Source: CAZGGW01 sp964525365 (GTDB taxonomy: Bacteria > Bacillota_I > Bacilli_A > RF39 > UBA660). Taken from it: 13,744 bases of DNA. A program made the position numbers and the translations under genes. Below are positions 13,007 to 13,744 of the stretch, in pieces. The stretch covers positions 1 through 13,744 of the forward strand of contig CAZGGW010000024.1 of the NCBI GenBank assembly GCA_964525365.1, in the 5' to 3' direction. The notes under the pieces were generated by a model. That model had not been told where the DNA came from. It did not search any database and saw only the letters and a list, made by a program, of their open reading frames with translations. How positions within the stretch are numbered: the stretch's first letter is position 1; each line of letters begins with the position of its first letter.

Positions 13007-13744
13007 GATTTATTGTATTCTTCTTCTATTTCTTCTATTTCTTCTTTTGTCAAAGTTTCTTTTTCAATCAACTTATCCGCTATTAATTTTACCAGTTCTT
13101 TATTCTCAGACAATATCTTTTTGGACTCTTTGTAACAACTATCAATAATATTTCTGACTTCTTTATCAATTTCCAAAGCGACTGCATCAGAATAATTTCT
13201 AGATTTTGTATAATCCCTTCCTAAAAACACTTCTTCTGTTCTGTGTTCGAATTGTACTGGGCCCAAATCACTCATTCCGTATTCAGTTACCATACTTCTT
13301 GCTATCTTAGTTGCTTTTTTAAAATCATCTGATGCTCCTGTACTTATTTCTTTCATAAACAACTCTTCGCTTGCACGTCCAGCAAATAGCGTAACCATTT
13401 GTTCTAGCAATTCTTCTTTAGTGTATACTAAAGTTTTCTCTTCCTTTGGTAACATTTGTGTATATCCGCCAGCCATTCCTCTTGGAATAATCGTTATTTT
13501 ATGAACTTCTTCTCCATTAGGAAGTATTATACCTGTAACAGCATGACCTGCTTCGTGATAAGCAACAATTTTTTTCTCTATATCTGTTACTTTCCTACTA
13601 ACTTTAGCAGGACCCAATAAAACTCTATCACTAGCTTCGTCTATTTCATCCATACTAATATTTGTTCTGTTTCTCCTAACGGCAAGCAGAGCTGCTTCAT
13701 TTAATAAATTTTCCAAATCAGCCCCTGAGTATCCTGGAGTTCTC
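12991..13744 (-). CDS. ftsH: ATP-dependent zinc metalloprotease FtsH, C-terminal part
   Basis: Membrane-anchored AAA+ protease that degrades membrane and regulatory proteins. The frame is open to the right edge, so only about 250 residues are present: the end of the AAA+ small domain (TPGYSGADLENLLNEAALLA) and the M41 peptidase domain. Zinc ligands are visible: HEAGH (coded by 13557-13543) and the Asp of STGASDDF. The protein ends in an acidic Glu-rich tail and KKVK. The membrane helices and Walker motifs lie outside the window. It is the upstream neighbour of parA but separate from it, with its own terminator. Confidence 0.97.
   Translation of the reverse strand, partial: RTPGYSGADLENLLNEAALLAVRRNRTNISMDEIDEASDRVLLGPAKVSRKVTDIEKKIVAYHEAGHAVTGIILPNGEEVHKITIIPRGMAGGYTQMLPKEEKTLVYTKEELLEQMVTLFAGRASEELFMKEISTGASDDFKKATKIARSMVTEYGMSDLGPVQFEHRTEEVFLGRDYTKSRNYSDAVALEIDKEVRNIIDSCYKESKKILSENKELVKLIADKLIEKETLTKEEIEEIEEEYNKSKKVK

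Noticed and set aside
13019..13045. TTCTTCTAT tandem-like repeat near the ftsH end
   Set aside because: It encodes the Glu-rich tail (EEIEEIEEE) common at FtsH C-termini; not a mobile or regulatory repeat.

Overview
The window is a piece of a very AT-rich chromosome, roughly 25-30% G+C by eye and not counted. The genes and their order point to Bacillota, probably an uncultured Bacilli/Mollicutes-related lineage. The evidence is a run ftsH / parA-parB-DUF951 (YyzM)-...-ychF-...-rpsF-ssb-rpsR that matches the conserved origin-flanking region of Bacillus subtilis, together with strong AAGGAGG ribosome binding sites. Trp is written TGG and all visible stops are TAA or TAG, so the standard bacterial code reads every gene intact. 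The lineage is an inference. A run of ten Ns and a garbled left end suggest a draft or metagenomic assembly.

Left half, plus strand (1-6594): an N-terminally broken tRNA-dihydrouridine synthase gene at the edge; a YfcC/DcuC-like carrier with its own promoter and terminator; a compact two-AAA+-domain Clp unfoldase with a ClpP-docking IGF tripeptide and no middle domain; cysteinyl-tRNA synthetase; and a YugP-type membrane zinc peptidase, probably co-transcribed with cysS. The clp-cysS neighbourhood resembles a reduced form of the Bacillota clpC...cysS cluster.

Right half, minus strand (6608-13744), read right to left: the C-terminal third of ftsH with its terminator; a tightly packed operon parA-parB-DUF951-abgT-like carrier-ychF-DUF975 membrane protein (overlaps of 8, 1 and 11 nt, gaps of 2 and 21 nt); then a terminator fused to a strong promoter that drives rpsF-ssb-rpsR. 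The two halves converge at about 6600 on a long hairpin that can serve as terminator in both directions and whose right arm lies inside rpsR. All right-hand genes point leftward, so oriC is probably beyond the right edge (inference).

Functionally this is core biology: chromosome partition (ParA/ParB), replication (SSB), translation (S6, S18, CysRS, YchF, tRNA modification), protein quality control (Clp, FtsH, YugP) and two carriers of the ion-transporter superfamily. I found no CRISPR array, mobile element, RNA gene, phage gene or defence island, and no convincing unknown system. The points worth a second look are compact expression signals (terminators overlapping coding ends or promoters, Shine-Dalgarno sequences made from GAG codons), the M-domain-less Clp protein, the carrier inserted in the parAB operon, the zinc-type S18, an unusual CysRS, and two assembly-related defects (the dus left end and the N gap in ssb).
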